This document shows positions 13,501 to 28,500 of a stretch of DNA of 64,000 nucleotides, piece after piece. Each line of letters begins with the position of its first letter. The stretch's first letter is position 1. Under the pieces are notes generated by a model. The model ran no database searches, was not told the DNA's origin, and saw nothing but the letters and a program-made list of their open reading frames with translations. This DNA is from Plazaster borealis (taxonomy: Eukaryota > Echinodermata > Asteroidea > Forcipulatida > Labidiasteridae). A program made the translations under genes and the position numbers. Where the stretch lies: the NCBI GenBank assembly GCA_021014325.1, contig JAJGQC010000675.1, forward strand, positions 1 to 64,000, in the 5' to 3' direction.

Positions 13501-16500
13501 TTTTATTTCAAAAGGTGGTTGCGTTTTTGTGATATTGCCGAAAATCTGGAACGGTTATGTCCATGCAGGAAGAATAATCTGCAATTGGAATACACAATCT
13601 GAGAAACGTTACTGTCAGTAACGCTTTTTAGATTCAAATTTTTGGGGATAAAAAGCGATATCTTTTTGCATAACCGCAGTACTTCAAAGTGAAAAGTTTC
13701 TCAAAATGCATTATATTATCCAAAGCTGCTGTACTTTTTAAGTTTTTATTGCCATTAATTTTCAGAGTCATTACCAAATGTATACAGACCCTTAAATATT
13801 GCTACTGATGGCCAAACCTCGGATCGGTAAGGGATTGTCTCAAAAGTCTGGCATGCTCTAGGCGCAAAAGAACGTTTCCTTGGGCACACGCCCGCAACTC
13901 ATTGGACTGTTAGAATGTACCGCTGGACCGCATCATTGTGCTGAAGTACAGGAGCAATCCTACACAAGTGAATACATGTATTAGTTTTATGAACGTTCCA
14001 ATGCAACGTTCAGGGGGTCCCAGGGAATGGTCCATGAGCACGCACTGGAATACTTGTGTAAAGCTACTGGTTTTGAATTTACCATAGACTGGAGGACCGT
14101 GTTAGATTTGAGACTGTTCTTGAAATGAGAGTTGTTTTGTGTTTGCAGGTCCATTGTCCAGCCAGCATGCACAAGACCACTATGCCTTGAATGCCCCTAC
14201 CACTGCACTCAACGCCCAGAGGGTCCTACGAGCTCTGCAGCTCCCACGAGCGATCCTGCTGGAAGGGTCCCCAGGAGTTGGCAAAACAAGCTTGGTGTCT
14301 GCCATCGCAAAGGCCTCTGGACATGAGCTGGTTCGGATCAACTTGTCCGAACAAACTGTGAGTACATACAGAAAGTTCATTTCTCAAATCTTCACCAAAA
14401 CTAGTGCAAGCCTTGCAGGTATTCAAGGCTTCATTATTTGGATTTCTTTACACATTAACACTTGTTGTCTTTTTCATATCATTTGAAACCCTTCAACTAC
14501 ATGGATTTTGTGTGGTGGCACAACTATGCACATAACTACGATGACAATGAATATGCAGAAAGCAATGTTAGAATGTTTGTTGTTTGTCTTGCAGGATGTG
14601 ACTGATTTATTTGGTGCTGATTTACCTGTAGAAGGTGGTGAAGGGGTCAGTTTGCTTGGAGGGATGGTCCCTTGCTGACAGCCTTGAAGGGTGGACATTG
14701 GGTGGTTTTAGATGAGGTAAGATCAGCAATAAGTTACACTACACTGTATTGTTTTAAATTTGTGTATGTCGTCAAGTTATTTCATGTATCGGTGGTCACC
14801 CACGATAATTAAACATTTCGCACGGAACAAAGAACTCAAGAAACAGGAGAATTTCTACCCAAGACCCTACAAATGGTAACACGGATGCTGTCCTGACCCA
14901 AACCAGGGTCCAATTTCATAGAGCTGCTTAAGCACAAAAAGATGCTAAGCACAACAAAATTATGCTTACCAGAATAAGGTTACCAGCGTAACTACCATGT
15001 CACATGTACCATTTGTGACTGGTACCCTGCTCATTTCTGCTTAGCAGAGAATTGGGCCCAGATTGAGTCTAACACTTCTGGTAATCCCCATGATTAAGGG
15101 GACCAGGGCCCAATTTCATAAAACATGTAAGCACAAAAACTTGCTAAACACAGAAAACTCTTGCTTAAGAAAAATAGGTTACCGGCCAAAATACCATTCA
15201 GTTACCAATGCTGTGACTGGTACCCAACTCATTTCAAGAAATTTGCTGAGCAGAATGTTCTGCTAAACAGCTTTATGAAATTGGGCCCTGAAATCATCAG
15301 AGGAAGACGATGAGTTTGTGTTGCGACTTAAGTTCTTGCCAAAGCCATCAGGATCTGCCAAAGAGCACACTAAGAAGATCAAGTAGGCCAGACCGTGGAG
15401 TACACAGCAACCCATTCCATTAATAATTCTTAATTATTTGAATTTCATCAAGTAGGCCAAACCGTGGGGTACACAGCAACCCATTCCATTAATAATTCTT
15501 ATTTGAATCTCTTGACAGTTGAACCTTGCATCTCAGTCGGTCCTTGAGGGCTTGAATGCTTGTCTGGATCACAGAGCAGAGGTCTTCGTACCTGAGCTTG
15601 GTAAGACCTTCCACATCCAGCATGACAAGACACGCCTCTTTGCCTGTCAGAATCCACTCAAACAAGGCGGGGGACGTAAGGGACTGCCAAGGTCCTTCCT
15701 GAACCGCTTCACTCAGGTAACTTAGTTTCATCAATCAAACTTGTCAATCATCGGATATTTATTCCTAAAATTGTCTTTGCGGAAATTAGGCATCTGACCA
15801 TACCTGTCTCCCGATCCACAGGTCTACTTTAAAAATCATCTTGGTTAAGAGCACCAGACTGGAGCTCTGGTGTTTCTGATCAGCGGAGTGTGGGTTCGAT
15901 ATCCGGTCGTGACACTTGTGTCCTTAAGCTAGGCACTTAAACATTATTGCTTCGTCCTTCGAATGGGAAGTAATGCCGTTGGTCCCGTGTGTTGTGTAAT
16001 GCACGTAAAAGAACCCAATTACACTGAACGCTAAGAGAAGGGGTTTGCCCCGGTGTTTCTGGCAGTGGCTGCTGAATGCGTCGCAGCACCTTGTAAACCC
16101 TTATAAGGTGCTACATAAACTTTGGTCACATAATAACTTTTTTTAAAAGAAAACCTGTGTTGGAATGTTTCTATCTGTTCAAGCACCTTGAGTACCTTCT
16201 TGGTAGATATATGCGCTTTGTAGGACTATATATTATGAAATTATTATAGTCTGTAAGGGTCAAAAGAGAAAACAGTTGTTGAGACCAACTTAAATCTTCA
16301 ATCCTTTAAGGATTTCCTGAGCAACTGAACTATGGTTACTCTGTCTCTAACAATACTGAATAGGTTTTAGCAAATCTTTGCCGATTTTGAATGAGTAATT
16401 CTAGGAATCTTGCATTCAAAGCCCTGCTTCAGACTACACTTGTAGTTGCCCCATGTTCCATCTTGTTGGTTCAGCACACAATCCTTCCCTCCGTTTGGCT

Positions 16501-19500
16501 CATCCCTGCCTCGGTTCTCAAACCCCTTCTTGCTGCCGTCTTCCAAGCGATACTCCCCATCTGTCTGTCTGTCATTGTATCGAAGGAGTAACATTGGCGC
16601 AATTAATAGGGTAGTCATGTTGCCAAGTGGTTTAGAGCATCAAATTCAAGTTCGGATAGTTAAGTCATCGAGGTGTGGGTTCGAATCCCGGTCATGACAC
16701 TTGTATCCTTCAGCAAGATACTTTACTATAATTGCTTCTCTTCACCCAGGGGTACCTGCGAGGGTAGAGGTTGATATTATGTTTGAAAAGCCTTAGGAGC
16801 GCCATGGCAGCTCGGGGCTGTATACTCCCCAGGGAGCTGAGAGAGATTAAAGGAATGTTATTGGCCCAATGACCAGAGCACTAATGTAATGCGCATTGAG
16901 GCGTTATTGTGAAACGCGCTATATAACAACTAGTTATTATTATTGGTAAAAACAAAAAAATACTTGGTTAAAAACTTGCTTAAAATGCAACTCATTGTTG
17001 TTTTGGTGACATATTTGTCTTTGGATTTGTTATTTGTAGGTTTACGTTGAGCCATTGACTCCTGGAGATCTGTTGTTCATTGCACATACGATGTACCCAA
17101 TGCTAAAGCCAGACCTCTTGGAAAAAATGGTGGCCTTCAACAACCAGGTATTGCTATGTATTTCACTTTGTGTTGAAGTAGTTAAAGTAAACTATTGGAC
17201 TGGTACAAGGTGTGTGGTTTTTCATTACTTGCTTTTATGCTTAAGCACAAAAATATGCTAAGCAAAACAAAATTATGCTTACCAGAATAAGGTTACCAGC
17301 CAAAACACTATGTCACATGTACCATTTGTGACCGGTATCCTGCTCATTTCGGCTAAGCAAAAAATTGTTAAGCAATATTTACTGCTTAAGCAGCTCTATG
17401 AAATTGGGCCCAGGAGTTTTGACCCTAGCAGAGTTTTTCTCAAAGGCTCAAAGACTATTTACTATGAGCAGTGCTTCAGTAACACAAATGTCAACATTAG
17501 AGTGAGGATTAAACTCAATTATTGCATTGTGACAGTTGTATCATCAGACCATGGTGGAGTACCAGTGGGGTCAAAGAGGTGGACCCTGGGAGTTTAACCT
17601 CCGCGACCTCTTCAGATGGTGTGACCTCATGGTGCATGACCAACATGGCCGCTGGCAACCTGGGCAACATGTCGGCCTGATTTACAGGGAGAGAATGCGG
17701 ACGCAAAAGGATAAAGAGAAGGTAAGATCAAGGTGTCCTGAAATGGGATCAATGATATCCTCATTTGGAAAATATATAATTCCGTGAATAATTGGTTGTA
17801 ATTTGGAGATGATCAAAGAAAAATTGACTAGAGCAGGATTTGAACAAATAACCTTCGGATTAAAGTGCCTGCACTCTACCAACTGAGCTATCTAGCCCTA
17901 TGTTGGCGTTTGTCAATATCTTTGGTCGGGGGTGCCAGTCAGAAGTCATTCAACCCGTAACTGCCGTGTAGCCAGGATCACACCCAAGTTTACAAAACAA
18001 CCTGGGAAGCGGCAGCCAGGGATCACCTTTTAGGGAAGCAACTTTTTTTTCTTCAAATGTATAGTTACGAACCACAAGGAAAAGTGACTGGGTAAACTTT
18101 AAATATTGTAGAGTTGAACAAAGAAAAATTTGTTCAACCCCAAGTTCTAAAATAAAATAAATAAACAAATCTCTTCTGTTGACTTCAGGTACAAGAGCTT
18201 TTCCAGTCTGTATTCGGAGATGACTACACAGAGGTGTATGAGGGCAGCAGACAGGTCCATATCACACCTGTTTCCGTCCAGGTATATGTAGATTGTAATT
18301 TTGTATATTTCATGATGTTTTGTGTTCAGGTAATGTCTTACCAGTGACTTGCTCAAATAACCCTTCTATACAGTAGTGTGTGGTGGCTGAGCAGTCAATG
18401 CTTGCATAGACCTACTGTAAAGATTCCAAGCTTATAAATGAGCTAAGCATGACAATTTATTACTTAGCATCCACCGTATGATGTATATTGTTATTCATGT
18501 AAGCCTGTGCCTTTTTCGCTTAGCAAAGACAACAGTTGAGCCAATTATCCTCCTTTTTTTGGAACTTGGATTCAAAATAGTGACCCTGCTGTGCAGTGTT
18601 GTGCAACCATGTGATAACACCTCTGCGATACCACATGAACTCTAAATGGTAAAAACCGCTGCAAAAACAGCATTGTGAAATTAAGCCTACTGTGTTTTAG
18701 GCTTATAAATTCATTCGTAACCTCGAATCTCTTGGATTGTCTTTGATCACCAGGTCGGTCACTCCTTCCTGAGGAGAGTTGAGCACATTCCAAGTACACC
18801 CCATCACCATAAACTCCCTCTGCAGCTTCTACATCATAGCCTGGATCCAATAGAATCACTCATGAAATGTATCGAGATGAACTGGATGTCTATAATGGTA
18901 ATGTACTAAGCAGTTGTGAGGACGTTTCAAAAATGTTACCATGCCTCTTCACGTTATTATTTTTCCGGAAGTTTTGGACCTCCTGAAGCAATGTTTTGTT
19001 GTTGAGAATATCGTTGTCTGACGATGACTAGAGCAGGCTAGTCGAAAAGTTGAGACCAATTAAGAACTCAATCCGCGGCAGTGAAGTTAATAACGAGAAG
19101 TCCCTCGATCCACTAAGTGAAAGTAGCAGTCCCGCCGATTTCCTACCTCCCGCCCAGGTAGTTAATAAGCAGGACAGTTCTTTTCAGAGCTAAAGCCCGG
19201 TTCATACTTCCTGTGATTGCAAATACGATGCGAGTTTTGACGTCACAAATAATCATTGAACATGTTGAGCTGTGCTCAACTCTTGCGAAACATTCGCAGC
19301 AAAAACAGAGCTGTGACGTCAAATTCGCAGGAAGTATGAACTGAGCTTAAGTAGTCTCCCGAATTCGAGATCTACTCCCCGGCAGTAGAATAAATAGCAA
19401 GACAAGTTAAAGAACAAAATCTACACAGCAACATAGACATATACACATGGTGTTGCCGCAAACTAAATAAACATTATTATTGTTATTACTAGGTTGGTCC

Positions 19501-22500
19501 ACGTGCCAGTGGGAAGACGTCCTTGGTACACCTCATAGGTCACCTGACAGGTCACAAGGTTCGAGTCCTGGCTATGAACAGCTCAATGGATACAACTGAA
19601 CTCCTGGGAGGATTTGAACAGGTATGCTACAGGAGGGGTCAAGTTCCCTGTGTATAATCACAAACATAAATGCTGATTCTAATCATCCCAAGAGGGCTCA
19701 GACTATTCCATGTGCTGGTAATTTTGAATTATTGAAAGGCAAAGTAGCAAAGTATACCTTTGGCTTTTGGAACTGTTCGATTGTTTTAATCCTATATAAG
19801 TGTAGATATATACAATAAAACTAACCCGTGAAAATTTCATTTCATAAGGTGGTAGCATTTTTGAGATATTGCCAAAAAACTGGAGCGGTTATGTCCACGC
19901 AGGAAGAATAATCTGCAATTGGATTCATGCAGAAACATTTCTCACATTGAAAATGTTTTGAATCACTCTCTCTAAAACCACATTCCTTAGAAGGGAATCG
20001 TTTCTCAAAATGTTATACATAATCAACAGCTGCAGTGCTTCTTACCAAGTATGTTTTTATGGTAATTAATTTTTGGAGTAATTACAAAAGGTATACCCTC
20101 CCTTTAAATGAGCTAAATGTTTGCGGCAAAAAATGAGGGGAAAATATATTTAATGCTATCGATATCAGTGCATTTATGGACCACTGTTATTGAACAAATT
20201 AATGTTTCATGTATCTTTAGGCTGATTTGAATAGACACTGGGAAAAAGCGCTACAATCCCTGAGATCTGTTGTCATGGCAACTGCAAGGCTCCTCCTATT
20301 GGCTGCTGAGAAGGATGTTTCCCAGCATGCAACAAAGCTTCTAGCAAATTGGGCTGCTCTCGGCAACATGTGCTCACAAGGTACTGCAAGTTTTAATCTA
20401 ATTAAAGGCACTGTACACGTTTGGTAATTACTCAAAATATATATTAGCATAAAAACTGACTTAGTAACGAGCAACAGAGAGCTGTTGATAGTATAAAACA
20501 TTGTGAGAAACGACTCCCTCTGAAGTAACGTAGTTTTTGAGAAAGAGGTAATTTCTCACTAAAATAATTAAAACTTCTTGCAAGAAGTTTTTATTCCTAT
20601 ATCTGAAAGCACACAAATTTGTACAACAAGGGTGTTTTTTTTCCATCATTTTCTTCCAACTTCGATGACCAATTGAGCCCAAATTTTCACAGTCTTGTTA
20701 TTTTATGCATATGTTGGGATACACCAAGTGAGAATACTGGTCTTTGATAATTACCAAACGTGTTCAGTGCCTTTAAAGTTCTTCTTGTGCATATTTATAG
20801 ACTGTGATGAGATCGTAAAGAGTTATCGTGTACCTACACAATAAGTCTAAAGTTATTGTTTACGTACAGGATAAGTCCAGAATTATCGTGTACTTACATG
20901 ATAGTTATCGTGTATGTACGTACATGATAGTTATCGTGTATGTACATGTACGTACATGATAGTTGTAGTGTACGTACACGATAGTTGTCGTGTACGTACA
21001 CGATAAGAGCAGAATGTTTTGAATTCATGTGGTGGTACTACGCTTCCATAATATACCTCTATGTATCATCTTCATTAGTTAACCTTGTTTCTTTGTACAG
21101 GAGGTGCAGGTGATAGCAGCTCCTCATCAATAGAGGGACTCTCTGAGAGGAAACTTGACATGTCCAGCCAAGTACTTGACTTGACCTCTAGCCTTGCACA
21201 GAACCACACACCAGAACCTGAACTCAGTAAGCCATACTTCCTCAGTCATTTCCTTCAAAGTGGAATACCGAATTTCAAAAATCTGATCTCAAAATAAAGC
21301 ATTAGATTCCATCTTATTCAAAACTAATATTTTCATTTGAGATATAAATTGAATTGTTTAAATTGATGCGATTTATATCTGTTCATTACAGGATGAACAA
21401 AGACAAATTGACTAAATTGGGACTTGAACCTGTGACCTCCAGTGGTTCATTATTAGTTATAACAAAATTTGCATGGTGATTCCTGTACAATGCTGCTGCC
21501 CAGGGCACAATTTTATTGAGCTACTTGATCACAAAAGGTAGCTAAGCACAACAACATGTTGCTTACCAGAGTAAGGTTACCAGCCAAAATACCATGTCAC
21601 GTGTACCATCTGTGACTGGTATCCTGCTCATTTTTGCTCAGCAGAAAATTGTTAAGCAACTAGAAGATTAGAATGAACACTCTACTCTTTGAAAACCATT
21701 GTTGTTCAACAGATATAACATTATTTTAAACACCTTTTCAAAGTCTCAAATATATCAAAGTCATATTTTTGGCTTTGATTGCTTAACGAGTAACCTCCTT
21801 CCCAACTTCTCAGGTAAAGACATCCTTCACGTGACCAACACTATAGCCCAACTGAGAGTGAGGTTGGAGAAAGAGGGTCGAACCATTCAGCAAGGCGGGT
21901 GGGTGGATGGACTTCTGGTACAGGCGTTGAAGGAAGGTGATTGGCTACTCGTCGATAATGTCAACTTCTGCAGGTGGGAAGAACTTCATGAAATTATATT
22001 TAATTTTAGAAATAGTTTACACACAGTTCCCAACTCGACATATTTGTGAATCTTGTTGGTAAGTGTGACAGAATTACCAAGGGCTGAGGGGTTTCAACAG
22101 CATCAGTGTAATTGGTTGAATTGGTGTTTATTTATAAATTCTAGCAGGACGTTTCTTTATGTGTTATTGTGGTAAGAGTGAAAAAAGTGGTGGCCAGTTT
22201 ATGACAAAAAGAAATTCACGATTTTTAATTTAACAGCAAACTGGGTATTAGGTTGGCAAAGACTGTGCAATTCTGGCACATATCGAAAATGAATTAAAAT
22301 CTTTTTAAATTCTATTTATACAAAATTCTTCAAAACAAAAACACCCATGACAATTAAAATGTTTATATAAAACAAATAATTTATTATAATTAACATTGAA
22401 ATAAAATCAAAGCTTGGGACGAGGATGCTTATTTTTTAGAAACCCTGTTTGTCAATCACGCCCGAATTTGTGCAACCATCACATAGGTTAAAGACAACAT

Positions 22501-25500
22501 GAACGTCAGTTAGACAAAATTTTAAAAAATTCACAAGTAACTGGAAACGGAGGTCAAGTCTTATTCTCAGGTTTTCTTTGTTGATTTGTTGTAAACGTTG
22601 TACTTCCATATAATTCATGGTTAAATTTGACTTTTCCCAACTATATGGTATAATTGTTACAGCCATAAATTATAAACCGAAGTAATTGAAGAAACAGAAT
22701 CGCGGACACGTATAACTCAATATAGTTTGGACCAACTTGGTCCCGGAAGTTCGAATATGTACAATAGTTGCACCGTCTGAAATGCAACCAATCTTCCAGT
22801 GTGTTTGATTATTTGTTGTTTGTCTTCTCGCTCTGTTTACAGTCCATCTGTGTTAGATCGGCTCAATGCTCTGCTGGAACCCAATGGTGTCTTGAGTATA
22901 AACGAACGAGGAGTAATCGATGGTCATATACCAACAATCAAGCCACACCCTGACTTCCGTCTCATCCTAGCCATGGACCCAAGACATGGGGAGATCTCAC
23001 GAGCGATGCGCAACAGAGGAGTTGAGATCTACATCCTTGGGGAGGTATTTATTATTATAATTTTATTTTTCATTTTTGTGAAATATTGCCTAACATCATT
23101 AAGCTGGACGGCCACTGCAAGGTGAGGGCTGTACTTCACTGATTTGGGCTGACGGCCCAGATCAACTGCCACCAGGGGCACCTTGCCACCTACTCCTGGG
23201 ATGGAAACAGGGTTACCCCCTTCATAGTCCGTAAGGATGTTGGCATGGGTATCATCCACTAGGAGCCAAGCTGGTAGAGCAGAATTCACTACCAACCTTT
23301 ATCAAGCAATTATGGTTGAATGCTTTGCTCAAAGACACAAGTGTCATGACCGGGATTCGAACCCACACTCTGCTGCTGACAACACCAGAGCTTGGGTCCA
23401 ATGAACTAGACCGATCGGCCACGACATGCCACTATATTGGTTAAGTGTCTTGCTTATGGACACAAGTGTTATGACTGGGACTTGAATCACCACTCTGATG
23501 ATCCATGAGTCCAGTGCTCTTGACCGCTTGTCCTTGACATGCCACAATAAATTTGTTTGTCTTTCGGCGAAAAATCAGGCGATGCAACTTTTAAAAGTTC
23601 CAACAGTTTTATTTTTTTCCTTCACACATGGAACGTTTTTTACTAAATGTGATTCAAGTTTTTGTTAATTTTCTTGTTTTTAGACCGAGGGTGGAAGTTA
23701 CAAGAACCTTGATCTCTTGGCGCTACTGAACGGCGTTGGATTAGCGGGGAACCAGTTGACTGGTACCTTATTGAGGCTCCATGAGGATATTAAGTGCAAC
23801 ATGCCAGGTAAGGTCTTTTAAATTGGCTGGTTCCCAACAGACACTTATTACCAAGGCAGCAACAAACATCTTTAACCCATGCACTCTTGATTGAATCAAA
23901 TCAATAATCTATCGAATCAAAATTTCAACAAGTAATTCTAGTTGAAACCACTTCAGTTGGTATTAAAACATTGTTACCGTACCTCTGTGCGGTATTAATT
24001 TGTTCCGAATAATTTCTTTGTGAGAATATCGATGTCACAATGAAACCAAGACTATTAAACAAAGTGAAGACAACAAACGATTCATGAAATGCACCCAGAT
24101 TTTTGTTCTCTTTCGAGAAAAAGTGGAATTTGCTGAACACCTTGCTTATGCCACAGACAGAGATGCCAACATACACGATTTGGGCATAGAAAATACGATT
24201 TTGAGCCGTGAATACGCCGCTACGATAATCTTCAATTAAATACGATAAACAAGCCGCCCAGTGTAAATGTAGTTACGAACAATGTATCATGATAAAAACT
24301 AATACTAAAAGTATTTATAAAATAAAAAACTATAACGAATGTTGACTGCTGCCGCGTGGTTAAAAGCGATTAGCGGCGCTGAATTCAGACGCGTTTTGGT
24401 GCTTATTTAGGAGGTACCAATCCCATAAACTATCGCACTCAGGATTTGCCTACCCGACACACGCGTAGCACAGAGCACACACTGAGCCGCAAGGCTCCTT
24501 GTACAGCATACATTCTACAGTCGCTTTTGTAGAGACTGGTTCCGCAGTTTTTTTTAACGCTTTACGACTGTGGGATGCGGCGGCAAACAGACCCTGTGAT
24601 AACTTTTATCTGAAATGCAATTCGCAAGTTCAGCGCGCGCCGTCATAGAGTTTGTTTGAAACATCGCGACTGCTGCAGCGATCAACTAAAATAAAGGTGA
24701 CAACAAGAAAATATTTCATCGATCGCAATGGAGGCCAAGATCTGATGAAAACTGTCGATTAAAATAAGAATGCAGTGGGTGGAAATGGAATTGGTTGGAC
24801 AGGCCAATTGACGAAACTGCTCTTGCTGAAGTCGTTTGAAGACTTGACTGGCCTGCTGCTGTGGTCAGGTGGTGTGACGTATTTTTTTTTATTACTATTT
24901 TGCTGTGCAAACGTGAGCATTATTCATTTGAATAAACAATGGGACAGAAACTACAGCATTTTGTTGAATTTAGTTGGAAAGGGTTCTCTTCATGCACAAG
25001 CTAGTGCAAATTGCGGTCCGATACAAAAAAAAAAAAAAAGACTGAGAATACAATTCATAATTGTTAGACCTCTAGAGCAGGCCGCTTTGCAATAAGTGAT
25101 TTTCGCTGAAAATATCATAAATGTCATAATTTTCCTCTTTTTACGACTCGGTGAGTTTTATGCCTGACTTGCAAGTTAAGTTTTAAGTGCTCGGCGGTGC
25201 TACTCTTTTTGGGAATTCAATGTTGGCATCTCTGCACAGATGATAATCAGCCATGGTATGCTGGAATCTCTAACTACCTCCCATATACTGAAAACAATGA
25301 TAAACAATGGTGGCAGCGTATCGATCTCCTGTAATTCACATTTGTACAATAACAGAACAAAGGAAAAAACCCACAATAACCCTTGGGAAAAAGGGATATT
25401 TTGAGCATGGATTCCAGTACCCTTTGTCCCTCTTTGTACAGGGCAAACAAAGCATTCCAAGGTGAGTGCCTGTCTGTTAATGCTACACAACAGAATGTCC

Positions 25501-28500
25501 ATGCGGAATTATACTTCAACTGACCGTAATTGAGTTTGGAAAAATCATGCATAATATTAATAATAATAATAATAATAATAATACAAAGCATTTATAAAAC
25601 GCTCTTACAAAGCTGTATCACAGCGCTTAACAAGACATCATCCTGCTTCAAGTAGTTAAAATTTATTACAGGTAATTCAACAGAGCAGGCTCTTCATTAG
25701 AAACTAATAAAATAAAATAAAATTGATTAAAGGGAAGGTATACGATTGGTAACTACTCTGAAAATTTATGGCAATAAAAACCTACTTGGTTAGAAGTACA
25801 GCAGCTTTCGATAGTATAAATCATTTTGAGAATCATTTCACTTCAAAGTTATGTGGTTATGGAAAAAGATATCACTTTTTCGGTGATTTCTCAAAAACGC
25901 TACCACCTTTTGAAATGAAATTTATACAGGTTAGTTTGATTGTATATATCTACTTTTATATTGGATTAAAACAATCAAATGGTTCCAATAACCAACTGCT
26001 CTGAAGAGTGTGAATCCAACCTTAGTTTGATGGAGCAACAGTCTGGTGCCTTGTTAGTATGATGGAAATCAGTATTCACTATTGTTATTGCACATAGGAA
26101 ACATGACAAATATATTGGGTATTTTAATCAGTCCTGTGGTGATCCATTCTTTGTAAGAGACTTTGCAGAGCAGGCTGTCAAAAGACGCTTCAAGTCAGAG
26201 AGCAACTGGTCCCGTCTCATTCTTTTTTGATCTTGTGATACATCTACTATGCATAAACTATGCAGTTTAGGGTGACCACGTAAAAACATGATTCACTTGA
26301 AGCGTATTAAGTGAAATAAGTGCATCTTTACACACGTGTACTAAGGGCCCTACAAGCGCTCGAAAGTTTCTAACAAGCGTGCGCGCAGAGCAGTCACTTA
26401 TGGTTTGCAAATCAGTGTTGTTTTTCAGTGCTTCCCTTCCAGGGGTTAGTGATGAGAGGTATCGATACGGCGCACTGCCCATGGTGGCGAGGCTGCTTGG
26501 CTTATTGCTTAATAGTTCCTAAAGGTTGCACCAGATTCACTCCCGCAATAAAGTCAATAATCGCTAGTTTTTCCAACCTTTGCTTTTCTGTGACATCAAT
26601 TACAACTCTAGTGATTTCCTCGAGATCGCTGAGTATCTTTGTCTTCTTCTTGAGCAAATCGTTGACGTTGGAGTCAGACGTGATGGTCTTGATGGTTTCC
26701 AGGCACTGATCCACTGTCGCCAGCTTCTCATTCTGGTTAGTCAGGGAGATCTTGACTGTCATGAGTCTTTCCTGTCCAGTCTTTGTGACCTGATCATGAA
26801 GCTTCTGCTCCTGCTGTCGGATGTACGCAATGCTGGTGTTTGCTGTTTGTGAAATCTTGTACTTGGTGTTGGCGATGGCAAACTCTAGCCTGGTGTTGGA
26901 GTGCACTGTCATATCCCGGATGCCTTTCAGCTCGGTTTTCTTGGCTTCAGCTGTTGCTAAGAGTTTAAACACGGCTTGCTTGAAGAGGCCACCTGCCTCC
27001 TCTGTGGTGTAATACATATGCTCAGGCTGTTTGTGGTCATCAACGATGCACTCGGCACAGATCAAAAGCTGACACTTTTCACAGTAGAGGCACAGGTCCT
27101 GCTCTCGATGTTTTCCACACTTTGGGGTGTGCTTAGGGGTTGATGCCTGGCTAGCCTGGACTCCATACAGAGGGGTGATCTTGTGTGACTTCAGCTTGGA
27201 CAGACGCAGATGTGCCTGTTGACAGGCTGTGCAGAGATAATCTTCACAGTCTAAACATCGTGACACAGCGTCTTGATCTTCACTACACGCCTGACATATG
27301 ACCTTTATCTTTTGACCCTTCATTAGCATCTCCTGCTCGTTGATCTCATCAATGATGGATGCCATGGAGGCGTTATCAGGCAATCCCAGTAAACCCTTCT
27401 CAGTTAGCTGTGTCTCTTTTCGGCACACTGGGCAAGCCAGAGGCTTAGAACTCCCAGATTTATTTGCCATGATCTCCTTGAGGCACGCATAGCAGAAGCA
27501 ATGAGAACAAGAGAGAAGTTTAGGTGTTTGGAAACGATTGAAGCAGATTGTGCACTCAAGGTGACCCTGGCTGATTTTGTCCAGAACAGACGCAGTCGTG
27601 ACTCCACTTGCCATCTTGCTGTAAAAAAAAACACAAAATCACTCACAAAATGAAGTCACATGTTTTTTGTTAAAACACCTTCGAAAATATTTTTTATTGA
27701 CATCGGCAGAATTATCAATTGTTTTGATTGATTGATTGATATATTGAAACAACTGTTTAATTTTCTGTTTCACTACATATGAATTGTGATGATTCAGAAA
27801 TAAACTGGTGGTTAACAACACAATGTTTTGAACACAGTGGTTCGAATTTGAAACCATTTTACTATTCAGTCCCGCCAGCAATTTTTTTTTATGCAGTCCG
27901 AAATTGCCACACGTCCAAATTTCAACCAATCACACTCGAATTGCATATTCATGATTAGGTTTGCCGCTGGGATGGCACGCCATGCACCTAGTACGTGCGC
28001 ACACGTACACACACACACACATAACTTGTCGCTGTTTTGTGCAAAATGGAACACATGAAGTTAAATACGTGTTTCAACGAAGCAGACAATGATCCTAAAG
28101 AAGAGATAGTTGAAAACTTTTGATTTCTGTAGGCCTACAACTTTCTCATCGTTACATGCCTGTCACTACAGGCATAACGTTATACATTACATTATACATA
28201 ACGTTAGGGGACTATGTAACTCAGTATAAAACGGTGGAGTCTAGTCTCTAACAGTGTGCATAACAACTAACACTAACAGTAACACTAACGCACTGCTACT
28301 GAATCTTTTTACAGTAAACACTGCTGCTGTCATCAGCATGGTCAGCTTGCCCCTCCACAGTTAATTCATTTGTACTCGGTCACCGTACACTTTCAACTTT
28401 ACTTGGTTGTTAATGTTACAATTTTCGAGATGTTTTGTGGGGATTCATAGCATAGGCCTACGTTACATTGCAACCACTTATGAAAGATTCGTTTTTGTTT

